Assembly (NCBI GenBank): GCA_014058105.1
Contig: JACGCM010002205.1
Location: forward strand, 3,782,001 to 3,846,000
DNA: 64,000 bases
Reading direction: 5' to 3'
Source: Kingdonia uniflora
Taxonomy: Eukaryota; Streptophyta; Magnoliopsida; Ranunculales; Circaeasteraceae
Part shown: positions 43,040 to 54,469 of the stretch, one piece after another
How the letters are laid out: each line of letters opens with the position of its first letter
Position numbering within the stretch: the first letter of the stretch is position 1
Translations under genes and position numbers: made by a program
The notes under the pieces: model-generated
Database searches by the model: none
Seen by the model: the letters and a program-made list of their open reading frames with translations, nothing else
Told to the model about the DNA's origin: nothing

Positions 43040-44240
43040 TTTTATCTCAAATCTCGATATTAAACTCCTGAAGTAACATTATCCACCGGATCAAACGATG
43101 CTTGGTGTCCTTCATGGAGAGAAGGTGCTTGATAGCAGTGTGATCCGTATAGACTTTTACTTTTGAACCTAGGAAATAAGAACATAATTTCTCTAGAGCA
43201 AATACTATTACTAGAAGCTTTTTTTCTATGATTGTATAATTCACCTGCGCATCATTAAGAGTTTTACTGGCATAATAGATGACGCGTGGAGATTATCATT
43301 ATGTTATGCCAAATAGCCTCAATGGCATAATCAAATGTTTCATACATTAACTCAAAAGATTCATTCTAATTAGGAGGTTGGATGATGGGTAAAGATGTCA
43401 GATGTGTCCTGAGATTCTCAAAAGCATCAAGACAAGGACCATCAAATAAGAAGGTGGTATCTTTGGCAAGGAGAATGTTAAGGGGTCGAGCAATTTTGTT
43501 AAATTCTGGAACAAAACGTTGATAAAATCTAGCATACCCCAGGAATGATCGAATAACCTTGACATTTATCGTGGGCAGAAGGCTAGAGATGACGTCTACC
43601 TTTGCTTTATCAACTTCGATTCACTCCTCTGAAATAACATGTCCTAAAACTATGCCCTTTATCACCATGAAGTGACATTTTTCCCAGTTTAGCACAAGAT
43701 GTTTCTATTGACACTTAGCTAGGACCAGAGATAAATGGCAGAGACATTGATCAAACGAATCACCAAAGAGTAAAAAGTCATCCATAAACACCTCGAGAAA
43801 ATGCTCGGCCATATCAGAGAATATGCTTAACATATATCTATGAAATGTAACAGGAGCGTTGCATAAGCCAAAGGGCATACGACGATAGGCAAAAGCGCCA
43901 AAAGAACAGGTGAACGTGTTTTTCTCTTGATCCTTAGGAGCGATTGGTATTTAATTGTACCCAAAATACTCATGACTGGTAAGACGTTCAAGCATTTGGT
44001 CCATAAATGGCAAGGGAAAGTGGCATTTTCGAGTGACTGAATTGAGCTTTCTATAGTTTATACACACTCGCCACCCTGTGATCATGCGGGTGGGGACAAG
44101 ATCATTGTGATCATTCTTCACAATAGTAATTCCTGATTTCTTAGGAACACATGAATAGGGATCACCCATGGGCTATTAGAAATGGGATAAATAATCCCAG
44201 TATCTAACAATTTTATAAAAAAAATTTCTCCAACCTCGGT
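43040..44240 (-). pseudogene. pol: Element E reverse transcriptase and RNase H
   Basis: 44169-43951 holds SGITIVKNDHNDLVPTRMIT and WRVCINYRKLNSVTRKCHFP, the RT fingers. The active site reads EVFMDDFLLFGDS (43782-43777 for the two Asp codons), the FMDD variant typical of Athila elements. 43244-43047 is the RNase H segment [40 protein letters not shown]. Stops separate the blocks. Confidence 0.75.
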
Positions 44241-45026
44241 CATAGTCAGGTAGGCCTTCGCTGCCCTTCTCAAGACTTTTTTGTATTATCCTCAAGATTG
44301 ATGCATGTATGCAGAAGGACTAATACCTTAAATATTTGAGATATTCCATCCAAGAGCTTTTTTGTTTCCCTTTAATATGCGCATTAATTTTCTTCATTCT
44401 CAGGCTCTAAGTCAGATGTTATGATGGCAAGAAGAGTCTCATTAAGACCTAAATAAACGTATTTGAGATTTTCAGGGAGTGGTTTAAGCTCTAACTTAGT
44501 GGGTATTTCCTATACTTGGGAACTGGATCTTTGACTTTTAGCATTTCAACTACATCAGTGGTATCTAAATAGGGTCAAAATCTTATAGGCAGTGACCCAT
44601 TAATGAGGTCATCAACATCAAAATTCTCCAAAAGTATGTAAGGTAAGCTTCCTAATGGATCCCTAGGATATAAACTGTGAATGTACTATTTATAATAGTA
44701 CCAGCATATTGCACTCATCGAGTTTATCTTCAAACGGAGTATGAGTTGCATTGAAGATATTCAATCAATAGTCTTATTCCCATAAGTCAACTTCATAGCC
44801 CTACTACGATAGTTGATTATCGCATTAGCGGTGGCCAGAAAGGTCGGCCAAGGATTAATGGTTTTCATTTTGAGGACATTCTACCCAGATTTGTATCAAG
44901 AACCAAAAGTCCGCGGGATAAAAGAAGTCGTCAATTTGGACACGCACATCTATTTAGTACCTCTAGAACTTGAATGGACCTATCCGCTAGATGTAAGGTC
45001 AATTTGTGGGTCTGAGTCCACGAGAC
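44241..45026 (-). pseudogene. Element E protease-RT linker, decayed
   Basis: Continuous with the pol of E but broken by stops; phrases such as LKPLPENLKYVYLGLNETLL can be read on the minus strand near 44490-44430, the usual sequence before RT in Athila elements. No complete domain. Confidence 0.5.
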
Positions 45027-45392
45027 CTAACTGCTCAAATACTGAGCAAGGATTACGTTAACACTGGCACCTAAATCAAGTAAGGCTTTTCCAATCAGTT
45101 TGTCCCTATGCGGCAAGAAATTTAGCATTCCAGGATCTTTGTATTTCAGAGGTGCTTTACTCAAGATTATGGAGCCAACTTGAGCATCCAATTGAAAAAC
45201 GTTATCACTGTCATGGACATTGAAAGCCTTTTTGGAAACATTCATTCGTCGCTTGAACAAGCATAAGTCCTTGACATGTTTCGCGTAAGGAATTCGTCGT
45301 AATGCCTCGCTAAAAGGAATATTGATTTTAAGATTTTTGATGATTTTCTTAACCTCTTCATCAGGAATCTTCTTTCTATTCTTAGCACGCAT
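45027..45392 (-). pseudogene. pol: Element E aspartic protease
   Basis: An open 121-codon frame with ALRRIPYAKHVKDL, IILSKAPLKYKDPGML and the catalytic motif KALLDLGASVNVI, the DLGAS form of the protease site found in Athila-type elements. It is truncated at the C-terminal end by a frameshift. Confidence 0.75.
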
Positions 45393-47130
45393 GTGGGGAA
45401 AAGGTGCCTTATGGCCTTTAGGATGAATATTTTCATTTTCTTCGTAGAGGAGACATTTTCAGTCACTTCCCTGTGACTGTGTTTCTTCGCTCATGGACTC
45501 TTTCTCCCCTTAACAACTTTTACAGTAGGATTAGGACTAATACAAGATTTATTCTTAGGCATCCTAACTTTGATGTCTATAGTTTTGCCACTTCTAAGTG
45601 TGATAATTGCATTTGTATGATCACAGTTATTGGAGCTCGTACTTTGATCCTTCGGTTAGGATGAGTTTGACTTGGAAATGTGCTTTTCTCAAGTACTTAA
45701 CCCATTTGTAATTTGAGCAATGGTTGTTTCAATCCTAGCCATGGAATATTGATTTATTTGTATGAATTATTGCATGAGTTGGGTATTTGATTGCAGTAAG
45801 GCTTGGATGCCATCATCCGAAGATGGTTTCCTATTCTGAGGGGGAATATATGGAGCATCTATTGAGTAGGTTGGTGGTTGGACTGGTAGGTGGAACTAAA
45901 TTAATTCAGATTATGACTGTCCCCTTACGGGGCTCTCCTGATGATAAGATCTACCATACGAATTGCTAAAATTGTTCAAAAATGAGTTATTCCTTCCTAA
46001 AGAACTCCCTTAATTGAAAGGTTAGTTGTAGGGCAGCACAAAAGGTTTTTGAGGAAAAGTATTTACGTGCTCCTTCTTTTCCTCCTTAATTCTATGAATA
46101 AATGGGCAGTCTTGAAAAGAATGTTCTGGGTTATCACACACTGCACATGTTGGCATTTTGGCATGAAAAACGGGTGTTATAGCAGAGATCTTATTATTTA
46201 CTATATCTAAAGATTCCATTTTTTGTATGATTATCATAAATGTAGGGTCCGACTGGGAGTTGAATCCAACTCCAAAGGCATTACCTCCCTTTTCTTCTAT
46301 ATCTTTTCTCTTATGGTTCCCCAGATTTGCAATTTTTTAACCATCTCTTCTAAGAACTCGAAGCCCTCTACATCATCCTTATCAATAATTTTCCTAAGCA
46401 AAAGGATTCTACAGTTTTCTTGGTTTTAGCATCCTATCCGTCATAAAGATTTCTACTTAGACCCATGAGTCGATTCCATGATAGGGCATTGAAGGATCAG
46501 CCCATTATATCTCTTTGGGTAGTCTTTTAAGCTTTCTCCATTAAGTTGGGTAATCCTAAGAATGGCCCTACGGAGGATCTCAGTTTTCTCAAGATAGAAA
46601 AATTCTTATAAAAGGCCTCAGTAAAATCTCAAAACTCATGATAGATTTAGGCTGTAGAGCTTGAAGCCAACTTTTAGCCTTTCCTAGAAAAGAAAATGGA
46701 AATAAAACGAGTTTCATGGCCTCTATTTTGTTATCACTCCTATACCTTTAGAGGAACATTAAATCATTAAAATCGCGTACATAGGCATATAGTTTATCTA
46801 CCTCCCCTCACAAAAATTTTGGCAATGATTTGATAACTATATTTCTAAGTTCAAATTGTCCAGTTGTATTAGGTAAAATAATGCATGAAGCACAATTTTA
46901 CATTTTAGGAAACATATGATCCTTGAGTGGGACCCGGACAATCTCCGGACCATTTACATTATTATTCCCATTTTAATGGATATCTCTCATCTCAAATAAT
47001 TGGGGTGGAAAACTAAACGGATTGAGCGATGAAATTAAACTCCGATCGAGTGTCAATGGAGATACGTGGAACGTAAATGTTTCTAACTTACCCTCAACAG
47101 GAAAGAGTTCCCTACGGTTTTGTTTGTTTG
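45393..47130 (-). pseudogene. gag: Element E gag, decayed
   Basis: 46237-46022 contains the zinc knuckle CAVCDNPEHSFQDCPFI (Cys-x2-Cys-x4-His-x4-Cys). Upstream, read with stops between about 47000 and 46380, are YAYVRDFNDLMFL, MKLVLFPFSFLGKAKSWLQA and a SIMSFEILLRPFIRIFL block, the core gag domain. The start of gag is near 47130. The region 45393-46020 is a low-complexity linker without an open frame of weight. Confidence 0.6.
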
Positions 47131-50100
47131 GTATCTAGTATCATGGAGATTAGAATCCCTTGATGAGTTGACTCGCCTACCTTAAAGTGGATTGGAATAT
47201 CACAGTTTAAATTCTTTAACCCTTTAGATGACACTCAGGCGATCGAAACCATTCTTTCATAAACTAAAGAAGTATACACAATGATGATCAAGAAAGAATG
47301 AGTTACACAAAAATAAACACAACAACCGTTAACCAAAGGTCAGGTACTTCCTCTGTCCAGTAAACGTCCCCACCTAGGAATTTAGGGGTTCCGATTGTAA
47401 AACACCTTGAATGGTAATTCTATGTAAATCGGGTGTCGATTACGTGAGGTAATCCCTCTTTAATCTTTTTAGATGGGCCTTATTTACGGTCAAGTTGTGA
47501 ACCCGGTTTCAAGGTTCAGTTGCTCCTATCCTATCCTGATAGTAGATCGGTTCGTATGTTGAGTTGTTTTTGTTCGCTTTAGCAATAACTCACGTGTAGT
47601 TCAAGTTACCTAGAAGCACCTGTGCTAAAAGGTGGGGGCAAGCCATTTAGAATCATCTTTCCACACTAGTTATGCTAGGAATGTACTTTCTCTAGACAAC
47701 GTAGCCACTATTAGGGGTCATAATGAGCGTGTTTCTGTGCTCTAGGTCCGAGCTCTATAAGTCTTTGATTAACTATATATTTTCTGGCTTAATCTTAGTT
47801 TCTTTTAGTGAATGTCTCGTTCAAGAAATGTTAAACCGAGTCATGACCTCCCGGGGGCCTAGCATGCGGTGCCACACACGGGTGATGAAATCCTACTTTT
47901 TGTTTGCCCTTTATCTAATGTTGGAATGAAAGTGCACAAACACAAGCACTAAACAAAGATTGAACGCTTCGTTGGAGGGTGCGATGGAAGAATTTACCTG
48001 CAAGGCAACTTTTTAGGGGATCATTGTTTACCCTGGTAGAACCATTGAGATGGCACCCCCGGCTCTCTGGCCCAAGTAGGAATTTTAGAGAGGTCCTTCT
48101 CTGATGTGGGTTCCAATATAGCTCCTGCAAAAAATTATAATTGTACCCTCACTTTAATTACGCACACAACACTCAAGATATAAGTTTATCCTCACTACAA
48201 GTTACTCAAGAGGGGAGAAAGAAAATAAATAAATAAAATGAGTCTAATATATTTTTGTTCTTTAGGAATTAAATGAAAGAAATAATAAGGCAATGCAATT
48301 GGCAGGCAAGAAGAAGATTACAACACCTAATTTTCTTTAATTTTCTTGTAAGAGTCCAAAAAGCTTTCATGGTGGCACTCTCCAAATTATGGATAGATAT
48401 ATGTCTTCGTTAACCTGCGATCACAAAAACTAAATATAACTCACAAGCAAAAAATAATAATTCTAAACTAAAACAAAAAAAATTATTTATTTTTTTGTCT
48501 TTTTTAATAATAAATCAAAATCAAAATGGAAACGAAATCGAACGATTATAGCTTGACCAAAATACGAAACAAAATACAAAACGATGAAGCAAGCTAAATA
48601 CGTTCCATTAATCTTTGATTCACATCCAATGTTAATAATTTGTGCAACTTAATCAACTACATTAACATTCATAAAACATGATTCAAATTAATTTGATCAT
48701 GAACCAATAATAAAATGTTAACATATGGTTTGACATTAAAACAAATGAGCAATTTACGTTTAGTTGATCACTTTAAGTATATATTGAATACGACTTCATC
48801 CCCTCCCCTCAAGATGGTTTAGCTAGACATGAATCCTAAAATATAATATACTAGTAAAAAGAAAGACATGATGATAATGAAAAAATAAAATACTTTATTA
48901 ACTTTGAACTAGAACTTACAAAATAAAGATGCTCCAAGGTTACAAGCAACTCCAAAAACTTAATCTTTTTGCTCCCTAAGTAATGCTCTCAAGCTCTCAA
49001 AATTGGATGATTATTCATGGTCAAGACCTCTCTTTTTATAGATGAAGGAGAGGGTTACATATTTAGTAAGAGAGTATTTTCGCAAAATCAAATATAATTG
49101 AATTTTAGAATTTATTCAGAAATATATACTCAATATAAAATCTGAAAAAAATTTCATAATATCTTCACATATTGGCAACTTCTCCTAAAAGTTTTAGAAT
49201 TTTGGGGCGAATATAAACCTGCCTGATTATCATATCTCCACAGCTGCTATCTTCTTAAAGATTCTATTTTCAGTAAAATATTCATTATACTCAATAAAAT
49301 CTTCCTAGTCATAATAAAATATCCTCAATATGTCAAATATTCTCTTGATTTTCTCTTGAGATTTATTTTTTATTAGAGATGCTCTAAGTTATAGCTTAGA
49401 TAAGTGGCCTTCTCCAACAGTTGCAGCTTTAACACTCATATTCTTATTTGTACACTTTTATCTAACTTTACCTGAAATAATAATAATTAATAATTAATCC
49501 TTTTAGCAATAAAATTAATTCTAGAACCATTAAATATGTAGGATAAATGGGCATTTTTACATGCTCATCAGTCATTATAGAATGAGTTGAATTGTTCACG
49601 CTCATTAAACAAAATGTAGCGGCTTTTTGGTTGTTCTTTGTATCGAGGTTTTGAAATACTTGGGACCAAGTGCATACGTGATTCATGAAGTCATCGATGA
49701 CCAATATTTAGGGCTCGTGTATCTTTCTTTATCGTCATCAACTTCATCCACAACCTCAACTGCATCCTTACTATAATAGTGTGTCGGTACCGTCTTTCTT
49801 TAAGGGTTTGCCTTTCCACACTAATTACTTCTCACGAGAACCGAATTTGTAACCTTAGAGATACAGAAGAGATGATCAAAGATACAACCTATCATATATT
49901 GAGGCTTTAATGATTAAAACCCCATGTACCTCTTATCGGTTACTACTCAAACTTCCCCGGCGTGAGATGACAAATATGGATTCCCCAGTTGAAATGACAA
50001 GCCCGTATGAGGATCAAATTGATGGTAATATCCTTGGTTTTTGTAATGAGGTAATATCTTTGGTTTAAGATATAAATTTATTGTCGTGGAAGGAATAGTT

Positions 50101-50344
50101 ATCAACATGGTGATCACGATATGGGAAGTGCTAGGCATTTACAGCGAATCATATACGCAAATTGTATCAAAAATATGTTCCTTTATTGGTTCGTATTGGA
50201 GGATTTAGAGTAGTTTTGAGAATTAGATTGGGACTTGAGGATGACATGCTGGTTTTACTTGTAAGCTAAGAGGAGGAGAGTATAAAGATTAGGAGAAGGT
50301 AGTATAAAGATGAATGACCTTTATAATAAAAAAAAGAAAGTCAT
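47131..50344. other. Unassigned AT-rich DNA; may include the leader or LTR of element E
   Basis: No gene or repeat boundary can be supported. On the minus strand CTATAAAAAGAGAGG near 49030 could be an LTR-type TATA box, but no second copy of the surrounding sequence was found in the window. A primer binding site like those of A-D is absent. Frames such as 49468-49704 (minus) show no similarity I can name. Confidence 0.35.
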
Positions 50345-50880
50345 TGAGCTACTTGGTGAACAAGTTTCCACATTAATATAGCCGTTAAGCTACTTGGTGA
50401 TAAGTTTCCACTGAATATAGACGTTGAGCTACTTGGTGAATAAGTTTCCACATGAATAGCCGTTGAGCTACTTGATGAACAAGTTTCCACATAAATATAG
50501 CCTTGAGCTACTAGTGAATAAGTTTCCACATGAATATAGTTCGTTAAACTACTTGGTGAACATTTCCACGTCAATATAACCGTCGAGCTACTTGGTGAAC
50601 AAGTTTCTACATAAATATAGTCGTTGAGCTACTTGGTGAATAAGTTTTCATATGAATATAGCCGTTAAGCTACTTGGTGAACAAGTTTTTCATATAACTA
50701 TAGCCGTTAAGCTACTTGGTGAATAAGTTTCCACATAATATAGTCATTGAGCTACATGGTGAATAATTTTCAATTGACATCGTCTTTGAGCGACTTGGTG
50801 ACAAGTTTCCACATAAATATTGCCATTCTTGTGAACAATTTTCCACATAAATACAGCCATACTTGATGACAAGTTGACAA
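50345..50880. repeat. Minisatellite, about 41-bp unit, about 12-13 copies
   Basis: The unit is GAGCTACTTGGTGAACAAGT then TTCCACATAAATATAGCCGTT, repeated head to tail with small indels from 50345 to about 50815, then two degenerate copies to 50880. Alternate copies tend to carry GAACAAG or GAATAAG, hinting at a dimeric higher order. The frames here that repeat a Trp-Lys or Val-Glu-Thr pattern are products of the repeat, not genes. Confidence 0.92.
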
Positions 50881-50889
50881 AAATAAACT

Positions 50890-51475
50890 AAGTATGGAGA
50901 AGAAGAACAATACATTTCATACTTGGTGTTTTCAAGCGTTTAAGAAATCCCCGTATAGTTGAGCTCAAAAAAACTAATAGAACTAATTTTTTTAATAGAG
51001 GGAAGACTTTGAGGAATACCTAAATGAAGAGAAGAAAAAAAGACTAAGTATGAACCATACACACATAATAGAGGGTAAAGGAAGATATTTGAGGAAATGC
51101 CTCAAATAAACTTACCCAAAAAAAAACTAAGTATGGAGGGGTGTATTTCAAGGCAAAAGTTACAGGCTCTTGCCGTGCAGTTCAAAACTGCGCGCAACCT
51201 TGGGAGACCCATGGATTAATCTGGCTTAATCTCCATACTTAGTTTTTTTTTGGTAATTTTTCTTTGAGGCATTTCCTCAAATACCTGATATGCCCTATAT
51301 TGTATGTGCATCTCTTCATACTTAGTTTTTTTTTTCTTTTTCGTTTAGGCATTTTATCAAACACTAACAAAATATTGCAATATTATCATAATTAGTTGCT
51401 TTATCAGTTCTTCTATACAAGGGAATTTTATTCAAACACTTGAAAAAACTTAGTATTTGAAGGAAACACAAGTTT
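50890..51475. repeat. Foldback element: long imperfect inverted repeat
   Basis: The best arms are 51056-51138 and 51231-51310; they share AAAAAAAACTAAGTATGGAG, TTTGAGGAAATGCCTCAAA and GGGTA/TAGGGCATA segments in inverse order. The match extends outward through a second ACTAAGTATG block (51041-51053 against 51315-51327) to a third (50892-50903 against 51449-51460), so each arm carries the ACTAAGTATG word three times. The unpaired centre (about 51139-51230) is GC-richer and unlike its surroundings. This is the shape of a foldback or long-TIR MITE; no transposase is present. Confidence 0.75.
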
Positions 51476-51517
51476 AAACAAATGCATAATCAATTCAGCA
51501 TAGTTTAAACATGCATA

Positions 51518-52203
51518 TGTAGGGCCTAACTTCGTACAGAGGGGAGTCGGATCTTATACCACGGGTTTCATCTTCTATCAAAGGATTCAAGTATATAGTC
51601 TACAATATTAATAATCTACTAAAATTATACTTGTATGGAGGCCTAGAATGGGTTTCTCCACGACCTTTGATGAGGATTTTTAAGAGATTCGAAATTACTG
51701 TTAAGTAGTCGAAGGTTCGACTACTGGGTGATTTACAGGGTGATTGAAGGTAAACTGCAAGGGTTCAAGGGAGAGATTTTATAACCTCTCTTTGGTTCCC
51801 CTTCCCTCTTATTTATAGATCATAGGTAGGGCTGAGTCACCATGGGAGATCATATTACAAGTGTACCCTTTGGGTATTAGGCGGGTATCTCGGAGTTGGT
51901 GTTGACGCTAGAAATATTGGGTCTGGCACTGTGCTATAATACTGTAGTTGTTGTTGATTTTGTCATTGTAGCTGTAGCGACCAACAATGCCGCCGTTCTT
52001 GTCTGGTGAGCTGGTTGTCCATCCTGTCCGCCTTCGACCATGTACGACTATGGTCAAAGTATTTTTGATGCCGATGGGTCTGCCTTCGTATAGTCAAGTT
52101 AGTGTATTTTTGGGAGGCTTGTTTACGGATTGATTGGGCATCGAGGTATTCTGTTGCCTTCGAGTGTTCGACTGGGGTAGAAGGCTGCGAGTAGGCTACT
52201 ACA
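51518..52203 (-). mobile_element. Element D 3' LTR
   Basis: 686 bp, reverse complement of the C LTRs: starts (element sense) TGTAGTAGCC at 52203 and ends GGCCCTACA at 51518. Minus-strand TATA box TATAAATA at 51810-51817. Confidence 0.92.
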
Positions 52204-52216
52204 TTCGCCCCTCTCA
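52204..52216 (-). promoter_or_regulatory. Element D polypurine tract
   Basis: Minus strand TGAGAGGGGCGAA directly before the 3' LTR start, matching element C. Confidence 0.85.
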
Positions 52217-52376
52217 GCAGGGGCCTTAAAAATAAGTGTAGAGGCGTTTGCTGAGAAGACTATTATTTATTGGATGCTGGAGAATTAAGTGTGACTAGTT
52301 AGAATTCTGAGGGAGGTAATAAAGGAAGGTAGTTAAGGAGTTGTGGTGATTATGGGGTAATGAAGAAGGTTAATCA

Positions 52377-52386
52377 TATATAAATA
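52377..52386 (+). promoter_or_regulatory. TATA box of antisense small ORF 1, element D
   Basis: TATATAAATA, about 75 bases before the ATG at 52461; position conserved in element C. Confidence 0.55.
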
Positions 52387-52460
52387 TGGTTATGGGGGGT
52401 AAATACTGTACACTCCTCGTCTTCATTCTCTTCTTCTATTTTTTGGGGAAAAAAAAGCCC

Positions 52461-52808
52461 ATGGATACTACTCCGTATACTTGTTATCAACAAAGAATGG
52501 CATTTGTTAGAGATCGTCGCATAAGGCAAAAAGCTGCTAAATTGAAGCTTAAGTTCTTTGGTGATAAAGAACTTGACTGGGACATACCTGACTTGGTAGA
52601 AGTAGAGCCAGGAGAGCGGATTGGTGGGCACTCGTATGCCTATCTATGGGGGATGCTACAATGGAGTTTTTCTGATCCTGAAGAACGTTACCTCTTCTTG
52701 TCGGGTTTGGCTGAGGGTCTTGTTCAGGCAGAAGATCAGTTACTGGAAGATGAGCAGGGCTCGGCGGGGAGAGCTGGTCCATCTAAAAATAGGGCAAGTT
52801 CTTCATAA
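52461..52808 (+). CDS. Element D antisense small ORF 1, uncharacterised
   Basis: Intact frame of 115 codons. I choose the ATG at 52461 rather than the in-frame one at 52386 because element C conserves MDTxPxT and the next residues, and because 52386 overlaps the TATA box. The protein reads MDTTPYTCYQQRMAFVRDRR, a basic helix, KLKFFGDKELDWDIPDLVEV, EPGERIGGHSYAYLWGMLQW, then ERYLFLSGLAEGLVQAEDQ and a Ser-rich tail. No known domain, signal peptide or membrane segment. It is antisense to pol and lies just inside the 3' LTR, in the place and pattern of small ORF 1 of C. Confidence 0.65.
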   Translation: MDTTPYTCYQQRMAFVRDRRIRQKAAKLKLKFFGDKELDWDIPDLVEVEPGERIGGHSYAYLWGMLQWSFSDPEERYLFLSGLAEGLVQAEDQLLEDEQGSAGRAGPSKNRASSS

Positions 52809-53366
52809 GTGGTGGCAGGGTGGTGGTGGGGCTTTTGTTATTTCTTTATATTACTATAATTTTCTGTTTCTGCTGTTGTTGCTGCCGATATCAATAGATT
52901 TTTGAATGACTGTACTTGGAGGTCTCCTCTTTCTTTTGTATTTTGAAGCAATGTAATGAGAATAATAGGTATTGAAATTGTAGATTTTTCAATAACTCAT
53001 TTTGTAGCTGCTAAATATGGTAGGTGAATAGATTGTAGCCGCGGTATCAAACATATATCTTTGAATGCTTAACAAGTAGAAACAGTTACCTTCGGGGGAA
53101 AAGTACTTCGAATTGCTATAGTTATCAAAGCTCAATGTAAACACTGGAAGTGTTGTGGGAAAAATCAGAGAGGGGTTGAGGGTTTGAGGCTAAGGATGTG
53201 TCGACTGTAAAATATTAGAAATAGGTGTCGGGTGCGCATGCTGATAAAATAGTTGAGTCTGGGAATTTGGAAAGGTTTGACTGTTAAGATTCCGAGGGAA
53301 ATGGTTGAAGACTGTCATTAATGCGATTTGGATTTAAGGAAGGGCTAAATGTACCTGCCTTCCAGC

Positions 53367-53374
53367 ATAAATAG
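53367..53374 (+). promoter_or_regulatory. TATA box of antisense small ORF 2, element D
   Basis: ATAAATAG, 50 bases before the ATG at 53424; element C has a TATA box in the equivalent place. Confidence 0.5.
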
Positions 53375-53423
53375 GGTGTTTTTAGGATAACTTAGTGCAT
53401 ATGCTCCTTCTTTTCCGGGCAGA

Positions 53424-53717
53424 ATGTCTGCATCTTCTTCCCAAAGTAACAAAAATGTTCATAACACCAAATACCAGAAATGGATGGCGGCAAGGGTCAT
53501 TTGTATACTGGAGAAGACGGTTGAACTGAAGCAGAGGTATTTTTGTGATCGAGGTTTGGATTGGGCAATGCTGAGCTTGTTTGAAGTGGAGCCAGGGGAA
53601 CCCATTAGTGGGATGCCCTATGAGTACTGGTGGGGGGTGTTAGAAATAATGGGCCCACTCCCCAGCGACCGGTTGGCCTTGTTGGAGTACCTAACCGATG
53701 ATGAGGAAATACATTGA
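53424..53717 (+). CDS. Element D antisense small ORF 2, uncharacterised
   Basis: Intact frame of 97 codons. Ser/Asn-rich start (MSASSSQSNKNVHNTKYQKW), a helix, then KQRYFCDRGLDWAMLSLFEV, EPGEPISGMPYEYWWGVLEI, LPSDRLALLEYLTDDEE. It aligns with small ORF 1 through LDW, EVEPGE, a GxxYxYxWGxL block and an acidic end, so the two are paralogues placed in tandem. Function unknown. The copy in element C is broken by two stops. Confidence 0.65.
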   Translation: MSASSSQSNKNVHNTKYQKWMAARVICILEKTVELKQRYFCDRGLDWAMLSLFEVEPGEPISGMPYEYWWGVLEIMGPLPSDRLALLEYLTDDEEIH

Positions 53718-54430
53718 GGATGGGGTCTGTGAGGAGTATCCTGTCTATAAATAGTGGCTTCTCTATTATGGAGAAAATAAGATGGTAGGGATGTTTGTAT
53801 TTTTTTTTTGATCTTGACTATTTTGTTCTGTGTGTTTGTGTAAGGGCGTCTTCCCGAATGAAATTGAAAATTTATAAGATAACTATCGAAGTAATTTATT
53901 GGAATTTTTGTAAATAGGACAAATATAATATTCGAAGGTAATTTAGGCGCGAAAAAATATCTTGCCGAATGTCAAAGATGAAAGCAATGGAATTACTGGC
54001 ATACTTTGAAATTGAGTACTAGGTTGTATGTGGATGAATGTTTGAGATACGATATAGACGTTTACTCACGTAAGAGAGGAGGATATTTTGAAGGTCTTTT
54101 GGCTTTGAGTGGATGAGCAGACAGCCAAATAGCTGGCATGTCAGAACCACATTGTTCTTAGGGCAGAGTGCCCTGTAGGTCATCATATTTTATCCTTGAT
54201 TTACGGGAAAAGGTTGATTTGATGTAAGGGTCTGATTTGATAGCTTCGAGCAGGGACCAGAAGGTTTGACTTGGATGATATAAAGAGTTATGTAAATGTT
54301 CGCGTGGGACACGTACATGTGTGTAATGGAGGGTAAAGTGGACAAAACACATCTCAACCGAAAAGCATGGGTAGTGGGGTAGTGACAATGATAGCAGCTT
54401 GGGGAATCGAGGCGGTGTTTGTGTATTCCG
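53718..54430. other. Element D spacer between antisense units 2 and 3
   Basis: No gene supported. The far end contains GAATCGAGGCGGTG, shared with element C upstream of the unit 3 TATA box. Confidence 0.45.
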
Positions 54431-54435
54431 AGGTG

Positions 54436-54444
54436 GTATATGTA
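54436..54444 (+). promoter_or_regulatory. TATA-like box of antisense unit 3, element D
   Basis: GTATATGTA, weaker than TATATAAG in element C, at the homologous position 154 bases before the intron donor. Confidence 0.4.
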
Positions 54445-54469
54445 GTTGTAAGAGCATAGTTATTATTCC

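Noticed and set aside
47131..50344. Search for LTRs of element E
   Set aside because: One TATA-like site and AT-rich texture are not enough; no paired direct repeat or primer binding site was found.
50341..50915. Minus-strand frames with repeating Val-Glu-Thr and Ser-rich pattern
   Set aside because: Translations of the 41-bp minisatellite; the unit length is not a multiple of three and the frames do not persist.
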